The notes beneath the pieces were generated by a model, which did no database searches, was not told the DNA's origin, and saw only the letters and a program-made list of their open reading frames with translations. From Xanthostigma xanthostigma (Eukaryota; Arthropoda; Insecta; Raphidioptera; Raphidiidae), in assembly GCA_963575645.1 (NCBI GenBank), contig OY754475.1, positions 14,670,509-14,734,508 on the forward strand: a stretch of DNA of 64,000 bases. The letters are read 5' to 3'. The position numbers were made by a program, and so were the translations under genes. Within the stretch, counting starts at the first letter, position 1. Every line of letters starts with the position of its first letter. Shown here piece after piece: positions 49,501-62,678 of this stretch.

Positions 49501-52500
49501 AAGGACTCATTAGCACCTAAATGTCGTAAAGCATGTAAAAACTGCTTGTCTGCGTTAAAATAATGGTTAATATGCAGTTTGCATTTTCTTATGAGAGAAT
49601 GATCCAAACCTGAATGTTATAGTGTAAATAGACTTACCTTCATGAAATAAAGCAATTTTGCCTATAAGGACTTTTTTGCCCCTAATTGTCATAAAGCATG
49701 TAAAAACTGCTTGTATGCGTTAAAATAATGGTTAATATGCAGTTTGCATTTTCTTATGAGAGAATGATCCAAACCTGAATGTTATAGTGTAAATAGACTT
49801 ACCTTTGTAAAATAAAGCAATTTTGCCTATAAGGACTCATAGCACGCAATTGTCGTGAAGCATGTAAAAACTGCTTGTCTGCGTGAAAATGATAGTAAAT
49901 ATGCAGTTTGCATTTTCTTATAAGAGAATAATCCAAACCTGAATGTTATAGTGTAAATAGACTTACCCTCATGAAATAAAGCAATTTTGCCTATAAGGAC
50001 TCATTAGCACCTAAATGTCGTAAAGCATGTAAAAACTGCTTGTCTGCGTTAAAATAATGGTTAATATGCAGTTTGCATTTTCTTATGACAGAATGATCCA
50101 AACCTGAATGTTATAGTGTAAATAGACTTACCTTTCATGAAATAAAGCAATTTTGCCTATAAGGACTCATTTGCCCCTAATTGTCATTAAGCATGTAAAA
50201 ACTGCTTGTATGCGTTGAAATAATGGTTAATATGCAGATTGCATTTTCTTATGAGAGATTGATCCAAACCTGAATGTTATAGTGTAAATAGACTTACCTT
50301 TGTAAAATAAAGCAATTTTGCCTATAAGGACTCATTTGCACGCAATTGTCGTGAAGCATGTAAAAACTGCTTGTCTGCGTTAAAATAATGGTTAATATGC
50401 AGTTTGCATTTTCTTATGAGAGAATGATCCAAACCAGAATGTTATAGTGTAAGTAAACTTACCTTTGTGAAATAAAGCAATTTTGCCTATAAGGACTCAT
50501 TTGCACGCAATTGTCGTGAAGCATGTAAAAACTGCTTGTCTGCGTGAAAATGATAGTAAATATGCAGTTTGCATTTTCTTATAAGAGAATAATCCAAACC
50601 TGAATGTTATAGTGTAAATAGACTTACCCTCATGAAATAAAGCAATTTTGCCTATAAGGACTCATTAGCACCTAAATGTCGTAAAGCATGTAAAAACTGC
50701 TTGTCTGCGTTAAAATAATGGTTAATAAGCAGTTTGCATTTTCTTATGACAGAATGATCCAAACCTGAATGTTATAGTGTAAATAGACTTACCTTTCATG
50801 AAATAAAGCAATTTTGCCTATAAGGACTCATTTGCCCCTAATTGTCATTAAGCATGTAAAAACTGCTTGTATGCGTTAAAATAATGGTTAATATGCAGAT
50901 TGCATTTTCTTATGAGAGAATGATCCAAACCTGAATGTTATAGTGTAACTAAACTTACCTTTGTGAAATAAAGCAATTTTGCCTATAAGGACTCATTTGC
51001 ACCGAATTGTCGTAAAGCATGTAAAAACTGCTTGTCTGCTTTAAAATAATGGTTAATATGCAGTTTGCATTTTCTTATGAGAGAATAATCCAAACCTGAA
51101 TGTTATAGTGTAAATAGACTAACCTTTATGAAATAAAGCAATTTTGCCTATAAGGACCCATTTGCCCCTAATTGTCATAAAGCATGTAAAAACTTCTTGT
51201 ATGCGTTAAAATGATAGAAAATATGCAGTTTGCATTTTCTTATGAGAGAATGATCCAAACCTAAATGTTATAGTGTAAATAGACTAACCCTCATGAAATA
51301 AAGCAATTTTGCCTATAATGACTCATTTGCACCTAATTGTCATAAAGCTTGTAAAAACTGCCTGTATGCGTTAAAATAATAGTTAATATGCAGTTTGCAT
51401 TTTCTTATGAGAGAATGATCCAAACCTGAATGTTATAGTTTAAGTAAACTTACCTTTGTAAAATAAAGCAATTTTGCCTATAAGGACTCATTAGCACCTA
51501 AATGTCGTAAAGCATGTAAAAACTGCTTGTCTGCGTTAAAATAATGGTTAATATGCAGTTTGCATTTTCTTATGAGAGAATGATCCAAACCTGAATGTTA
51601 TAGTGTAAATAGACTAACCTTCATGAAATAAAGCAATTTTGCCTATAAGGACTCATTTGCACCTAATTGTCGTAAAGCATGAAAAAACTGCTTGTCTGCG
51701 TTTAAATAATGGTTAAATGCAGTTTGCATTTTCTTATGAGAGAATGATCCAAACCTGAATGTTATAGTGTAAATAGACTAACCTTCATGAAATAAAGCAA
51801 TTTTGCCTATAAGGACTCATTTGCCCCTAATTGTCATAAAGCATGTAAAAACTGCTTGTATGCGTTAAAATAATGGTTAATATGCAGTTCGCATTTTCTT
51901 ATGAGAGAATGATCCAAACCTGAATGTTATAGTCTAAATAGACTTACCCTCATGAAATAAAGCATTTTTGCCTATAAAGACTCATTTGCACCTAATTGTC
52001 ATAAAGCATGTAAAAACTGCTTGTATGCGTTAAAATGATAGTAAATATGCAGTTCGCATTTTCTTATGAGAGAATGATCCAAACCTGAATGTTATAGTGT
52101 AAATAGACTTACCCTCATGAAATAAAGCAATTTTGCCTATAGGCACTCATTTGCATCTAATTGTGGTAAAGCATGTAAAAACTGCTTGTCTGCGTTAAAA
52201 TAATGGTTAATATGCAGTTTGCATTTTCTTATGAGAGAATGATCCAAACCTGAATGTTATAGTGAAAGTAGACTTACCTTTGCGAAAAAAAACAATTTTG
52301 CTTTTAAGGACTTATTTGCACCTAATTGTCGTAAACCATGTAAAAACTGCTTGTCTGCGTGAAAATGATAGTAAATATGCAGTTTGCATTTTCCTATGAG
52401 AGAATGATCCAAACCTGAATGTTATAGTGTAAATAGACTAACCTTCATGAAATTAAGCATTTTTGCCTATAAGGACTCATTTGCCCCTAATTGTCATAAA

Positions 52501-53131
52501 GCATGTAAAAACTGCTTGTATGCGTTAAAATAATAGTTAATATGCAGTTTGCATTTTCTTATGAGAGAATGATCCAAACCTGATTGTTATAGTGAAAATA
52601 GACTTACCTTTGTTAAATAACGCAATTTTGCCTATAAGGACTCATTTGCACGCAATTGTCGTGAAGCATGTAAAAACTGCTTGTCTGCGTTAAAATAATG
52701 GTTAATATGCAGTTTGCATTTTCTTATGAGAGAATGATCCAAACCTGAATGTTATAGTGTAAGTAAACTTACCTTTGTGAAATAAAGCAATTTTGCCTAT
52801 AAGGACTCATTTGCACCTAATTGTCGTAAAGCATGTAAAAACTGCTTGTCTGCGTTAAAATAATTGTTAATATGCAGTTTGCATTTTCTTATGAGAGAAA
52901 AATCCAAACCTGAATGTCATAGTGTAAATAGACTAACCTTCATGAAATAAAGCAATTTTGCCTATAAGGACCCATTTGACCCTAATTGTCATAAAGCATG
53001 TAAAAACTGCTTGTATGCGTTAAAATGATAGTAAATATGCAGTTTGCATTTTCTTATGAGAGAATGATCCAAACCTGAATGTCATAGTGTATATAGACTT
53101 ACCCTTATGAAATAAAGCAATTTTGCCTATA
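46536..53131. repeat. 6.6-kb super-repeat, copy 2
   Basis: A near-perfect repeat of copy 1 at 6,596 bp by eye. It shares rare variants such as gcatctaattaacg (46,87x), gaaattgatatt, gcgttgaaataatgg, aaaccagaatg and ttaataagcag, and the doubled aatttggctataagg monomers (47,68x and 48,008). The main difference is one monomer at about 51,461-51,625, which is m11 here and the actcgtttgcacc type in copy 1. The A part (48,985-51,625) runs m8-m12 then m1-m11. Confidence 0.9.
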
Positions 53132-56100
53132 AGGACTCATTTGCACCTAATTGTCATAAAGCTTGTAAAAACTGCATGTATGCGTTAAAATAATGGTTAA
53201 TATGCAGTTTGCATTTCTTATGAGAGAATGATCCAAACCTGAATGTTATAGTGTAAATAGACTTACCTTTGTAAAAAAAAGCAATTTTGCCTATAAGGAC
53301 TCATTTGCACGCAATTGTCGTGAAGCATGTAAAAACTGCTTGTATGCGTGAAAATGATATTAAATATGCAGTTTGCATTTTCTTATGAGAGAATGATCCA
53401 AACCTGAATGTTATAGTGTAAATAGACTTACCCTCATGAAATAAAGCAATTTTGCCTATAGGCACTCATTTGCATCTAATTGTCGTAAAGCATGTAAAAA
53501 CTGCTTGTCTGCGTTAAAATAATGGTTAATATTCATTTTGCATTTTCTTATGAGAGTATGATCCAAACCTGAATGTTATAGTGAAAATAGACTTACCTTT
53601 GTAAAATAACGCAATTTTGCCTATAAGGACTCATTTGCACGCAATTGTCGTGAAGCATGTAAAAACTGCTTGTCTGCGTAAAAATGATAGTAAATATGCA
53701 GTTTGCATTTTCTTATGAGAGAATGATCCAAACCTGAATGTTATAGTGTAAATAGACTTACCTTCATGAAATAAAGCAATTTTGCCTATAAAGACTCATT
53801 TGCACTTAATTGTCGTAAAGCATGTAAAAACTGCTTGTCTGCGTTTAAATAATGGTTAATATTCATTTTGCATTTTCTTATGAGAGTATGATCCAAACCT
53901 GAATGTTATAGTGAAAATAGACTTACCTTTGTAAAATAACGCAATTTTGCCTATAAGGACTCATTTGCACGCAATTGTCGTGAAGCATGTAAAAACTGCT
54001 TGTCTGCGTTAAAATAATGGTTAATATGCAGTTTGCATTTTCTTATGAGAGAATGATCCAAACCTGAATGTTATATTGTAAGTGAACTTACCTTTGTGAA
54101 ATAAAGCAATTTTGCCTATAAGAACTCATTTGCACCTAATTGTCGTAAAGCATGTAAAAACTGCTTGTCTGCGTTAAAATAATGGTTAATATGCAGTTTG
54201 CATTTTCTTATGAGAGAAAAATCCAAACCTGAATGTCATAGTGTAAATAGACTAACCTTCATGAAATAAAGCAATTTTGCCTATAAGGACCCATTTGACC
54301 CTAATTGTCATAAAGCATGTAAAAACTGCTTGTATGCGTTAAAATGATAGTAAATATGCAGTTTGCATTTTCTTATGAGAGAATGATCCAAACCTAAATG
54401 TTATAGTGTAAATAGACTAACCCTCATGAAATAAAGCAATTTGGCTATAAGGACTCATTTGCACCTAATTGTCATAAAGCTTGTAAAAACTGCTTGTATG
54501 CGTTAAAATAATAGTTAATATGCAGTTTGCATTTTCTTATGAGAGAATGATCCAAACCTGAATGTTATAGTTTAAGTAAACTTACCTTTGTAAAATAAAG
54601 CTATTTTGCCTATAAGGACTCATTTGCACCTAAATGTCGTAAAGCATGTAAAAACTGCTTGTATGCGTTAAAATGATAGAAAATATGCAGTTTGCATTTT
54701 CTTATGAGAGAAAGATCCAAACCTAAATGTTATAGTGTAAATAGACTAGCCCTCATGAAATAAAGCAATTTTGCCTATAAGGACTCATTTGCCCCTAATT
54801 GTCATAAAGCATGTAAAAACTGCTTGTATGCGTTAAAATAATGTATAATATGCAGTTTGCATTTTCTTATAAAAGAATGATCCAAACCTGAATGTTATAG
54901 TGAAAATAGACTTACCCTCATTAAATAAAGCAATTTTGCTTATAAAGACTCATTTGCACCTAATTGTCATAAAGCATGTAAAAACTGCTTGTATGGGTTA
55001 AAATGATAGTAAACATGCAGTTTGCATTTTTTATGAGAGAATGATCCAAACCTGAATGTTATAGTGTAAATAGACTTACCTTTGTAAAAAAAAGCAATTT
55101 TGCCTATAAGGACATATTTGCACGCAATTGTCGTGAAGCATGTAAAAACTGCTTGTCAGCGTGAAAATGATAGTAAATATGCAGTTTGCATTTTCTTATG
55201 AGAGAATGATCCAAACCTGAATGTTATAGTGAAAATAGACTTACCTTTGTAAAATAACGCAATTTTGCCTATAAGGACTCATTTGCACGCAATTGTCGTG
55301 AAGCATGTAAAAACTGCTTGTCTGCGTTAAAATAATGGTTAATATGCAGTTTGCATTTTCTTATGAGAGAATGATCCAAACCTGAATGTTATAGTGTAAC
55401 TAAACTTACCTTTGTGAAATAAAGCAATTTTGCCTATAAGGACTCATTTGCACCGAATTGTCGTAAAGCATGTAAAAACTGCTTGTCTGCTTTAAAATAA
55501 TGGTTAATATGCAGTTTGCATTTTCTTATGAGAGAATAATCCAAACCTGAATGTTATAGTGTAAATAGACTAACCTTTATGAAATAAAGCAATTTTGCCT
55601 ATAAGGACCCATTTGCCCCTAATTGTCATAAAGCATGTAAAAACTTCTTGTATGCGTTAAAATGATAGAAAATATGCAGTTTGCATTTTCTTATGAGAGA
55701 ATGATCCAAACCTAAATGTTATAGTGTAAATAGACTAACCCTCATGAAATAAAGCAATTTTGCCTATAATGACTCATTTGCACCTAATTGTCATAAAGCT
55801 TGTAAAAACTGCCTGTATGCGTTAAAATAATAGTTAATATGCAGTTTGCATTTTCTTATGAGAGAATGATCCAAACCTGAATGTTATAGTTTAAGTAAAC
55901 TTACCTTTGTAAAATAAAGCAATTTTGCCTATAAGGACTCATTAGCACCTAAATGTCGTAAAGCATGTAAAAACTGCTTGTCTGCGTTAAAATAATGGTT
56001 AATATGCAGTTTGCATTTTCTTATGAGAGAATGATCCAAACCTGAATGTTATAGTGTAAATAGACTTACCTTCATGAAATAAAGCAATTTTGCCTATAAG

Positions 56101-56318
56101 GACTTTTTTGCCCCTAATTGTCATAAAGCATGTAAAAACTGCTTGTATGCGTTAAAATAATGGTTAATATGCAGTTTGCATTTTCTTATGAGAGAATGAT
56201 CCAAACCTGAATGTTATAGTGTAAATAGACTTACCTTTGTAAAATAAAGCAATTTTGCCTATAAGGACTCATAGCACGCAATTGTCGTGAAGCATGTAAA
56301 AACTGCTTGTCTGCGTTA
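53132..56318. repeat. 6.6-kb super-repeat, copy 3 (partial, one monomer shorter)
   Basis: Follows copy 2 at 6,596 bp up to about 54,130 and at 6,432 bp after that, because it lacks one monomer near 54.2 kb. It has a single aatttggctat monomer and the gagaaaaatcc monomer found in the original block D at 12.1 kb. It also lacks the gcatctaattaacg and gaaattg changes shared by copies 1 and 2. It therefore seems to keep older states. It stops at about 56,318, inside m1, where ctgcgtgaaaatg is replaced by ctgcgttaaaataatgg. Confidence 0.87.
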
Positions 56319-57066
56319 AAATAATGGTTAATATGCAGTTTGCATTTTCTTATGAGAGAATGATCCAAACCTGAATGTTATAGTGTAAGTAAACTTACCT
56401 TTGTGAAATAAAGCAATTTTGCCTATAAGGACTCATTTGCACGCAATTGTCGTGAAGCATGTAAAAACTGCTTGTCTGCGTGAAAATGATAGTAAATATG
56501 CAGTTTGCATTTTCTTATAAGAGAATAATCCAAACCTGAATGTTATAGTGTAAATAGACTTACCCTCATGAAATAAAGCAATTTTGCCTATAAGGACTCA
56601 TTAGCACCTAAATGTCGTAAAGCATGTAAAAACTGCTTGTCTGCGTTAAAATAATGGTTAATATGCAGTTTGCATTTTCTTATGACAGAATGATCCAAAC
56701 CTGAATGTTATAGTGTAAATAGACTTACCTTTCATGAAATAAAGCAATTTTGCCTATAAGGACTCATTTGCCCCTAATTGTCATTAAGCATGTAAAAACT
56801 GCTTGTATGCGTTAAAATAATGGTTAATATGCAGATTGCATTTTCTTATAAGAGAATAATCCAAACCTGAATGTTATAGTGTAAATAGACTTACCCTCAT
56901 GAAATAAAGCAATTTTGCCTATAAGGACTCATTAGCACCTAAATGTCGTAAAGCATGTAAAAACTGCTTGTATGCGTTAAAATAATGGTTAATATGCAGT
57001 TTGCATTTTCTTATGAGAGAATGATCCAAACCTGAATGTTATAGTGTAAATAGACTTACCTTTGTA
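56242..57066. repeat. Scrambled five-monomer stretch with hybrid monomers
   Basis: Starts as m1 (catagcacg, 56,270) but ends like m4 (gcgttaaaataatgg, then gtaagtaaac). m5 and m6 follow. The next monomer starts as m7 (gcagattgc) and ends like m1 or m5 (ataagagaataatcc). The one after starts as m2/m6 (attagcacctaaatg) and ends like m12 (tatgcgttaaaataatgg, then ctttgt). m1 then restarts at 57,067. At least three monomers are hybrids, and all joins keep the 165-bp phase. Confidence 0.82.
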
Positions 57067-59047
57067 AAATAAAGCAATTTTGCCTATAAGGACTCATAGC
57101 ACGCAATTGTCGTGAAGCATGTAAAAACTGCTTGTCTGCGTGAAAATGATAGTAAATATGCAGTTTGCTATTTCTTATAAGAGAATAATCCAAACCTGAA
57201 TGTTATAGTGTAAATAGACTTACCCTCATGAAATAAAGCAATTTTGCCTATAAGGACTCATTAGCACCTAAATGTCGTAAAGCATGTAAAAACTGCTTGT
57301 CTGCGTTAAAATAATGGTTAATATGCAGTTTGCATTTTCTTATGACAGAATGATCCAAACCTGAATGTTATAGTGTAAATAGACTTACCTTTCATGAAAT
57401 AAAGCAATTTTGCCTATAAGGACTCATTTGCCCCTAATTGTCATTAAGCATGTAAAAACTGCTTGTATGCGTTAAAATAATGGTTAATATGCAGATTGCA
57501 TTTTCTTATGAGAGATTGATCCAAACCTGAATGTTATAGTGTAAATAGACTTACCTTTGTAAAATAAAGCAATTTTGCCTATAAGGACTCATTTGCACGC
57601 AATTGTCGTGAAGCATGTAAAAACTGCTTGTCTGCGTTAAAATAATGGTTAATATGCAGTTTGCATTTTCTTATGAGAGAATGATCCAAACCTGAATGTT
57701 ATAGTGTAAGTAAACTTACCTTTGTGAAATAAAGCAATTTTGCCTATAAGGACTCATTTGCACGCAATTGTCGTGAAGCATGTAAAAACTGCTTGTCTGC
57801 GTGAAAATGATAGTAAATATGCAGTTTGCATTTTCTTATAAGAGAATAATCCAAACCTGAATGTTATAGTGTAAATAGACTTACCCTCATGAAATAAAGC
57901 AATTTTGCCTATAAGGACTCATTAGCACCTAAATGTCGTAAAGCATGTAAAAACTGCTTGTCTGCGTTAAAATAATGGTTAATATGCAGTTTGCATTTTC
58001 TTATGACAGAATGATCCAAACCTGAATGTTATAGTGTAAATAGACTTACCTTTCATGAAATAAAGCAATTTTGCCTATAAGGACTCATTTGCCCCTAATT
58101 GTCATTAAGCATGTAAAAACTGCTTGTATGCGTTAAAATAATGGTTAATATGCAAATTGCATTTTCTTATGAGAGAATGATCCAAACCTGAATGTTATAG
58201 TGTAACTAAACTTACCTTTGTGAAATAAAGCAATTTTGCCTATAAGGACTCATTTGCACCGAATTGTCGTAAAGCATGTAAAAACTGCTTGTCTGCTTTA
58301 AAATAATGGTTAATATGCAGTTTGCATTTTCTTATGAGAGAATAATCCAAACCTGAATGTTATAGTGTAAATAGACTAACCTTTATGAAATAAAGCAATT
58401 TTGCCTATAAGGACCCATTTGCCCCTAATTGTCATAAAGCATGTAAAAACTTCTTGTATGCGTTAAAATGATAGAAAATATGCAGTTTGCATTTTCTTAT
58501 GAGAGAATGATCCAAACCTAAATGTTATAGTGTAAATAGACTAACCCTCATGAAATAAAGCAATTTTGCCTATAATGACTCATTTGCACCTAATTGTCAT
58601 AAAGCTTGTAAAAACTGCCTGTATGCGTTAAAATAATAGTTAATATGCAGTTTGCATTTTCTTATGAGAGAATGATCAAAACCTGAATGTTATAGTTTAA
58701 GTAAACTTACCTTTGTAAAATAAAGCAATTTTGCCTATAAGGACTCATTAGCACCTAAATGTCGTAAAGCATGTAAAAACTGCTTGTCTGCGTTAAAATA
58801 ATGGTTAATATGCAGTTTGCATTTTCTTATGAGAGAATGATCCAAACCTGAATGTTATAGTGTAAATAGACTTACCTTCATTTAATAAAGCAATTTTGCC
58901 TATAAGGACTTTTTTGCCCCTAATTGTCATAAAGCATGTAAAAACTGCTTGTATGCGTTAAAATAATGGTTAATATGCAGTTTGCATTTTCTTATGAGAG
59001 AATGATCCAAACCTGAATGTTATAGTGTAAATAGACTTACCTTTGTA
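57067..59047. repeat. Complete 12-mer (block A), copy in the right-hand run
   Basis: 1,981 bp containing m1-m12 in order, closely matching 29,526-31,506. Small private changes: gcagtttgctatttc in m1 (about 57,170), gcaaattgc in m7, gatcaaaacc after m10 and cttcatttaat before m12. Confidence 0.92.
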
Positions 59048-61027
59048 AAATAAAGCAATTTTGCCTATAAGGACTCATAGCACGCAATTGTCGTGAAGCA
59101 TGTAAAATCTGCTTGTCTGCGTGAAAATGATAGTAAATATGCAGTTTGCATTTTCTTATAAGAGAATAATCCAAACCTGAATGTTATAGTGTAAATAGAC
59201 TTACCCTCATGAAATAAAGCAATTTTGCCTATAAGGACTCATTAGCACCTAAATGTCGTAAAGCATGTAAAAACTGCTTGTCTGCGTTAAAATAATGGTT
59301 AATATGCAGTTTGCATTTTCTTATGACAGAATGATCCAAACCTGAATGTTATAGTGTAAATAGACTTACCTTTCATGAAATAAAGCAATTTTGCCTATAA
59401 GGACTCATTTGCCCCTAATTGTCATTAAGCATGTAAAAACTGCTTGTATGCGTTAAAATAATGGTTAATATGCAGATTGCATTTTCTTATGAGAGATTGA
59501 TCCAAACCTGAATGTTATAGTGTAAATAGACTTACCTTTGTAAAATAAAGCAATTTTGCCTATAAGGACTCATTTGCACGCAATTGTCGTGAAGCATGTA
59601 AAAACTGCTTGTCTGCGTTAAAATAATGGTTAATATGCAGTTTGCATTTTCTTATGAGAGAATGATCCAAACCTGAATGTTATAGTGTAAGTAAACTTAC
59701 CTTTGTGAAATAAAGCAATTTTGCCTATAAGGACTCATTTGCACGCAATTGTCGTGAAGCATGTAAAAACTGCTTGTCTGCGTGAAAATGATAGTAAATA
59801 TGCAGTTTGCATTTTCTTATAAGAGAATAATCCAAACCTGAATGTTATAGTGTAAATAGACTTACCCTCATGAAATAAAGCAATTTTGCCTATAAGGACT
59901 CATTAGCACCTAAATGTCGTAAAGCATGTAAAAACTGCTTGTCTGCGTTAAAATAATGGTTAATATGCAGTTTGCATTTTCTTATGACAGAATGATCCAA
60001 ACCTGAGTGTTATTGTGTAAATAGACTAACCTTTATGAAATAAAGCAATTTTGCCTATAAGGACCCATTTGCCCCTAATTGTCATAAAGCATGTAAAAAC
60101 TACTTGTATGCGTTAAAATGATAGAAAATATGCAGTTTGCATTTTCTTATGAGAGAATGATCCAAACCTGAATGTTATAGTGTAAGTAAACTTACCTTTG
60201 TGAAATAAGTCAATTTTGCCTATAAGGACTCATTTGCACCTAATTGTCGTAAAGCATGTAAAAACTGCTTGTCTGCGTTAAAATAATGGTTAATATGCAG
60301 TTTGCATTTTCTTATGAGAGAATAATCCAAACCTGAATGTTATAGTGTAAATAGACTAACCTTTATGAAATAAAGCAATTTTGCCTATAAGGACCCATTT
60401 GCCCCTAATTGTCATAAAGCATGTAAAAACTTCTTGTATGCGTTAAAATGATAGAAAATATGCAGTTTGCATTTTCTTATGAGAGAATGATCCAAACCTA
60501 AATGTTATAGTGTAAATAGACTAACCCTCATGAAATAAAGCAATTTTGCCTATAATGACTCATTTGCACCTAATTGTCATAAAGCTTGTAAAAACTGCCT
60601 GTATGCGTTAAAATAATAGTTAATATGCAGTTTGCATTTTCTTATGAGAGAATGATCCAAACCTGAATGTTATAGTTTAAGTAAACTTACCTTTGTAAAA
60701 TAAAGCAATTTTGCCTATAAGGACTCATTAGCACCTAAATGTCGTAAAGCATGTAAAAACTGCTTGTCTGCGTTAAAATAATGGTTAATATGCAGTTTGC
60801 ATTTTCTTATGAGAGAATGATCCAAACCTGAATGTTATAGTGTAAATAGACTTACCTTCATGAAATAAAGCAATTTTGCCTATAAGGACTTTTTTGCCCC
60901 TAATTGTCATAAAGCATGTAAAAACTGCTTGTATGCGTTAAAATAATGGTTAATATGCAGTTTGCATTTTCTTATGAGAGAATGATCCAAACCTGAATGT
61001 TATAGTGTAAATAGACTTACCTTTGTA
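59048..61027. repeat. 12-mer with m7-m8 replaced by block B monomers
   Basis: m1-m6 and m9-m12 are normal, but positions 7 and 8 (about 59,990-60,325) are block B monomers. The replacement keeps the unit at 1,980 bp. See the separate patch entry. Confidence 0.88.
59990..60325. repeat. Two-monomer block B patch inside a 12-mer
   Basis: Markers aacctgagtgttat, actacttgtatg and gaaataagtcaatt occur together only at about 2,431-2,760 and 33,933-34,262 (block B) and here. The left join is in the shared gaatgatccaaacc segment (atgacag of m6 passes into aacctgagtg). The right join is before gagaataatcc of m9. Length is about two monomers, replacing m7 and m8 without changing the phase. Confidence 0.86.
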
Positions 61028-62678
61028 AAATAAAGCAATTTTGCCTATAAGGACTCATAGCACGCAATTGTCGTGAAGCATGTAAAAACTGCTTGTCTGC
61101 GTGAAAATGATAGTAAATATGCAGTTTGCATTTTCTTATAAGAGAATAATCCAAACCTGAATGTTATAGTGTAAATAGACTTACCCTCATGAAATAAAGC
61201 AATTTTGCCTATAAGGACTCATTAGCACCTAAATGTCGTAAAGCATGTAAAAACTGCTTGTCTGCGTTAAAATAATGGTTAATATGCAGTTTGCATTTTC
61301 TTATGACAGAATGATCCAAACCTGAATGTTATAGTGTAAATAGACTTACCTTTCATGAAATAAAGCAATTTTGCCTATAAGGACTCATTTGCCCCTAATT
61401 GTCATTAAGCATGTAAAAACTGCTTGTATGCGTTAAAATAATGGTTAATATGCAGATTGCATTTTCTTATGAGAGATTGATCCAAACCTGAATGTTATAG
61501 TGTAAATAGACTTACCTTTGTAAAATAAAGCAATTTTGCCTATAAGGACTCATTTGCACGCAATTGTCGTGAAGCATGTAAAAACTGCTTGTCTGCGTTA
61601 AAATAATGGTTAATATGCAGTTTGCATTTTCTTATGAGAGAATGATCCAAACCTGAATGTTATAGTGTAAGTAAACTTACCTTTGTGAAATAAAGCAATT
61701 TTGCCTATAAGGACTCATTTGCACGCAATTGTCGTGAAGCATGTAAAAACTGCTTGTCTGCGTGAAAATGATAGTAAATATGCAGTTTGCATTTTCTTAT
61801 AAGAGAATAATCCAAACCTGAATGTTATAGTGTAAATAGACTTACCCTCATGAAATAAAGCAATTTTGCCTATAAGGACTCATTAGCACCTAAATGTCGT
61901 AAAGCATGTAAAAACTGCTTGTCTGCGTTAAAATAATGGTTAATATGCAGTTTGCATTTTCTTATGACAGAATGATCCAAACCTGAATGTTATAGTGTAA
62001 ATAGACTTACCTTTCATGAAATAAAGCAATTTTGCCTATAAGGACTCATTTGCCCCTAATTGTCATTAAGCATGTAAAAACTGCTTGTATGCGTTAAAAT
62101 AATGGTTAATATGCAGATTGCATTTTCTTATGAGAGAATGATCCAAACCTGAATGTTATAGTGTAACTAAACTTACCTTTGTGAAATAAAGCAATTTTGC
62201 CTATAAGGACTCATTTGCACCGAATTGTCGTAAAGCATGTAAAAACTGCTTGTCTGCTTTAAAATAATGGTTAATATGCAGTTTGCATTTTCTTATGAGA
62301 GAATAATCCAAACCTGAATGTTATAGTGTAAATAGACTAACCTTTATGAAATAAAGCAATTTTGCCTATAAGGACTCATTAGCACCTAAATGTCGTAAAG
62401 CATGTAAAAACTGCTTGTCTGCGTTAAAATAATGGTTAATATGCAGTTTGCATTTTCTTATGAGAGAATGATCCAAACCTGAATGTTATAGTGTAAATAG
62501 ACTTACCTTCATGAAATAAAGCAATTTTGCCTATAAGGACTTTTTTGCCCCTAATTGTCATAAAGCATGTAAAAACTGCTTGTATGCGTTAAAATAATGG
62601 TTAATATGCAGTTTGCATTTTCTTATGAGAGAATGATCCAAACCTGAATGTTATAGTGTAAATAGACTTACCTTTGTA
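61028..62678. repeat. 10-monomer derivative of the 12-mer (m9-m10 deleted)
   Basis: 1,651 bp. m1-m8 are normal. After m8 the linker ctttatgaaataaag of m9 is present, but the sequence then reads attagcacctaaatg of m11 (about 62,371), followed by m12 and the next m1. The two-monomer loss is exactly in phase, as an unequal exchange between m9 and m11 would give. Confidence 0.88.

Noticed and set aside
39940-56318. Assembly artefact as the sole cause of the 6.6-kb copies
   Set aside because: Copies carry private differences (gaagaatgt near 43,925, the m11 swap at 51,461, the missing monomer near 54.2 kb), which a simple duplicated contig would not show. Copy number still needs spanning reads.
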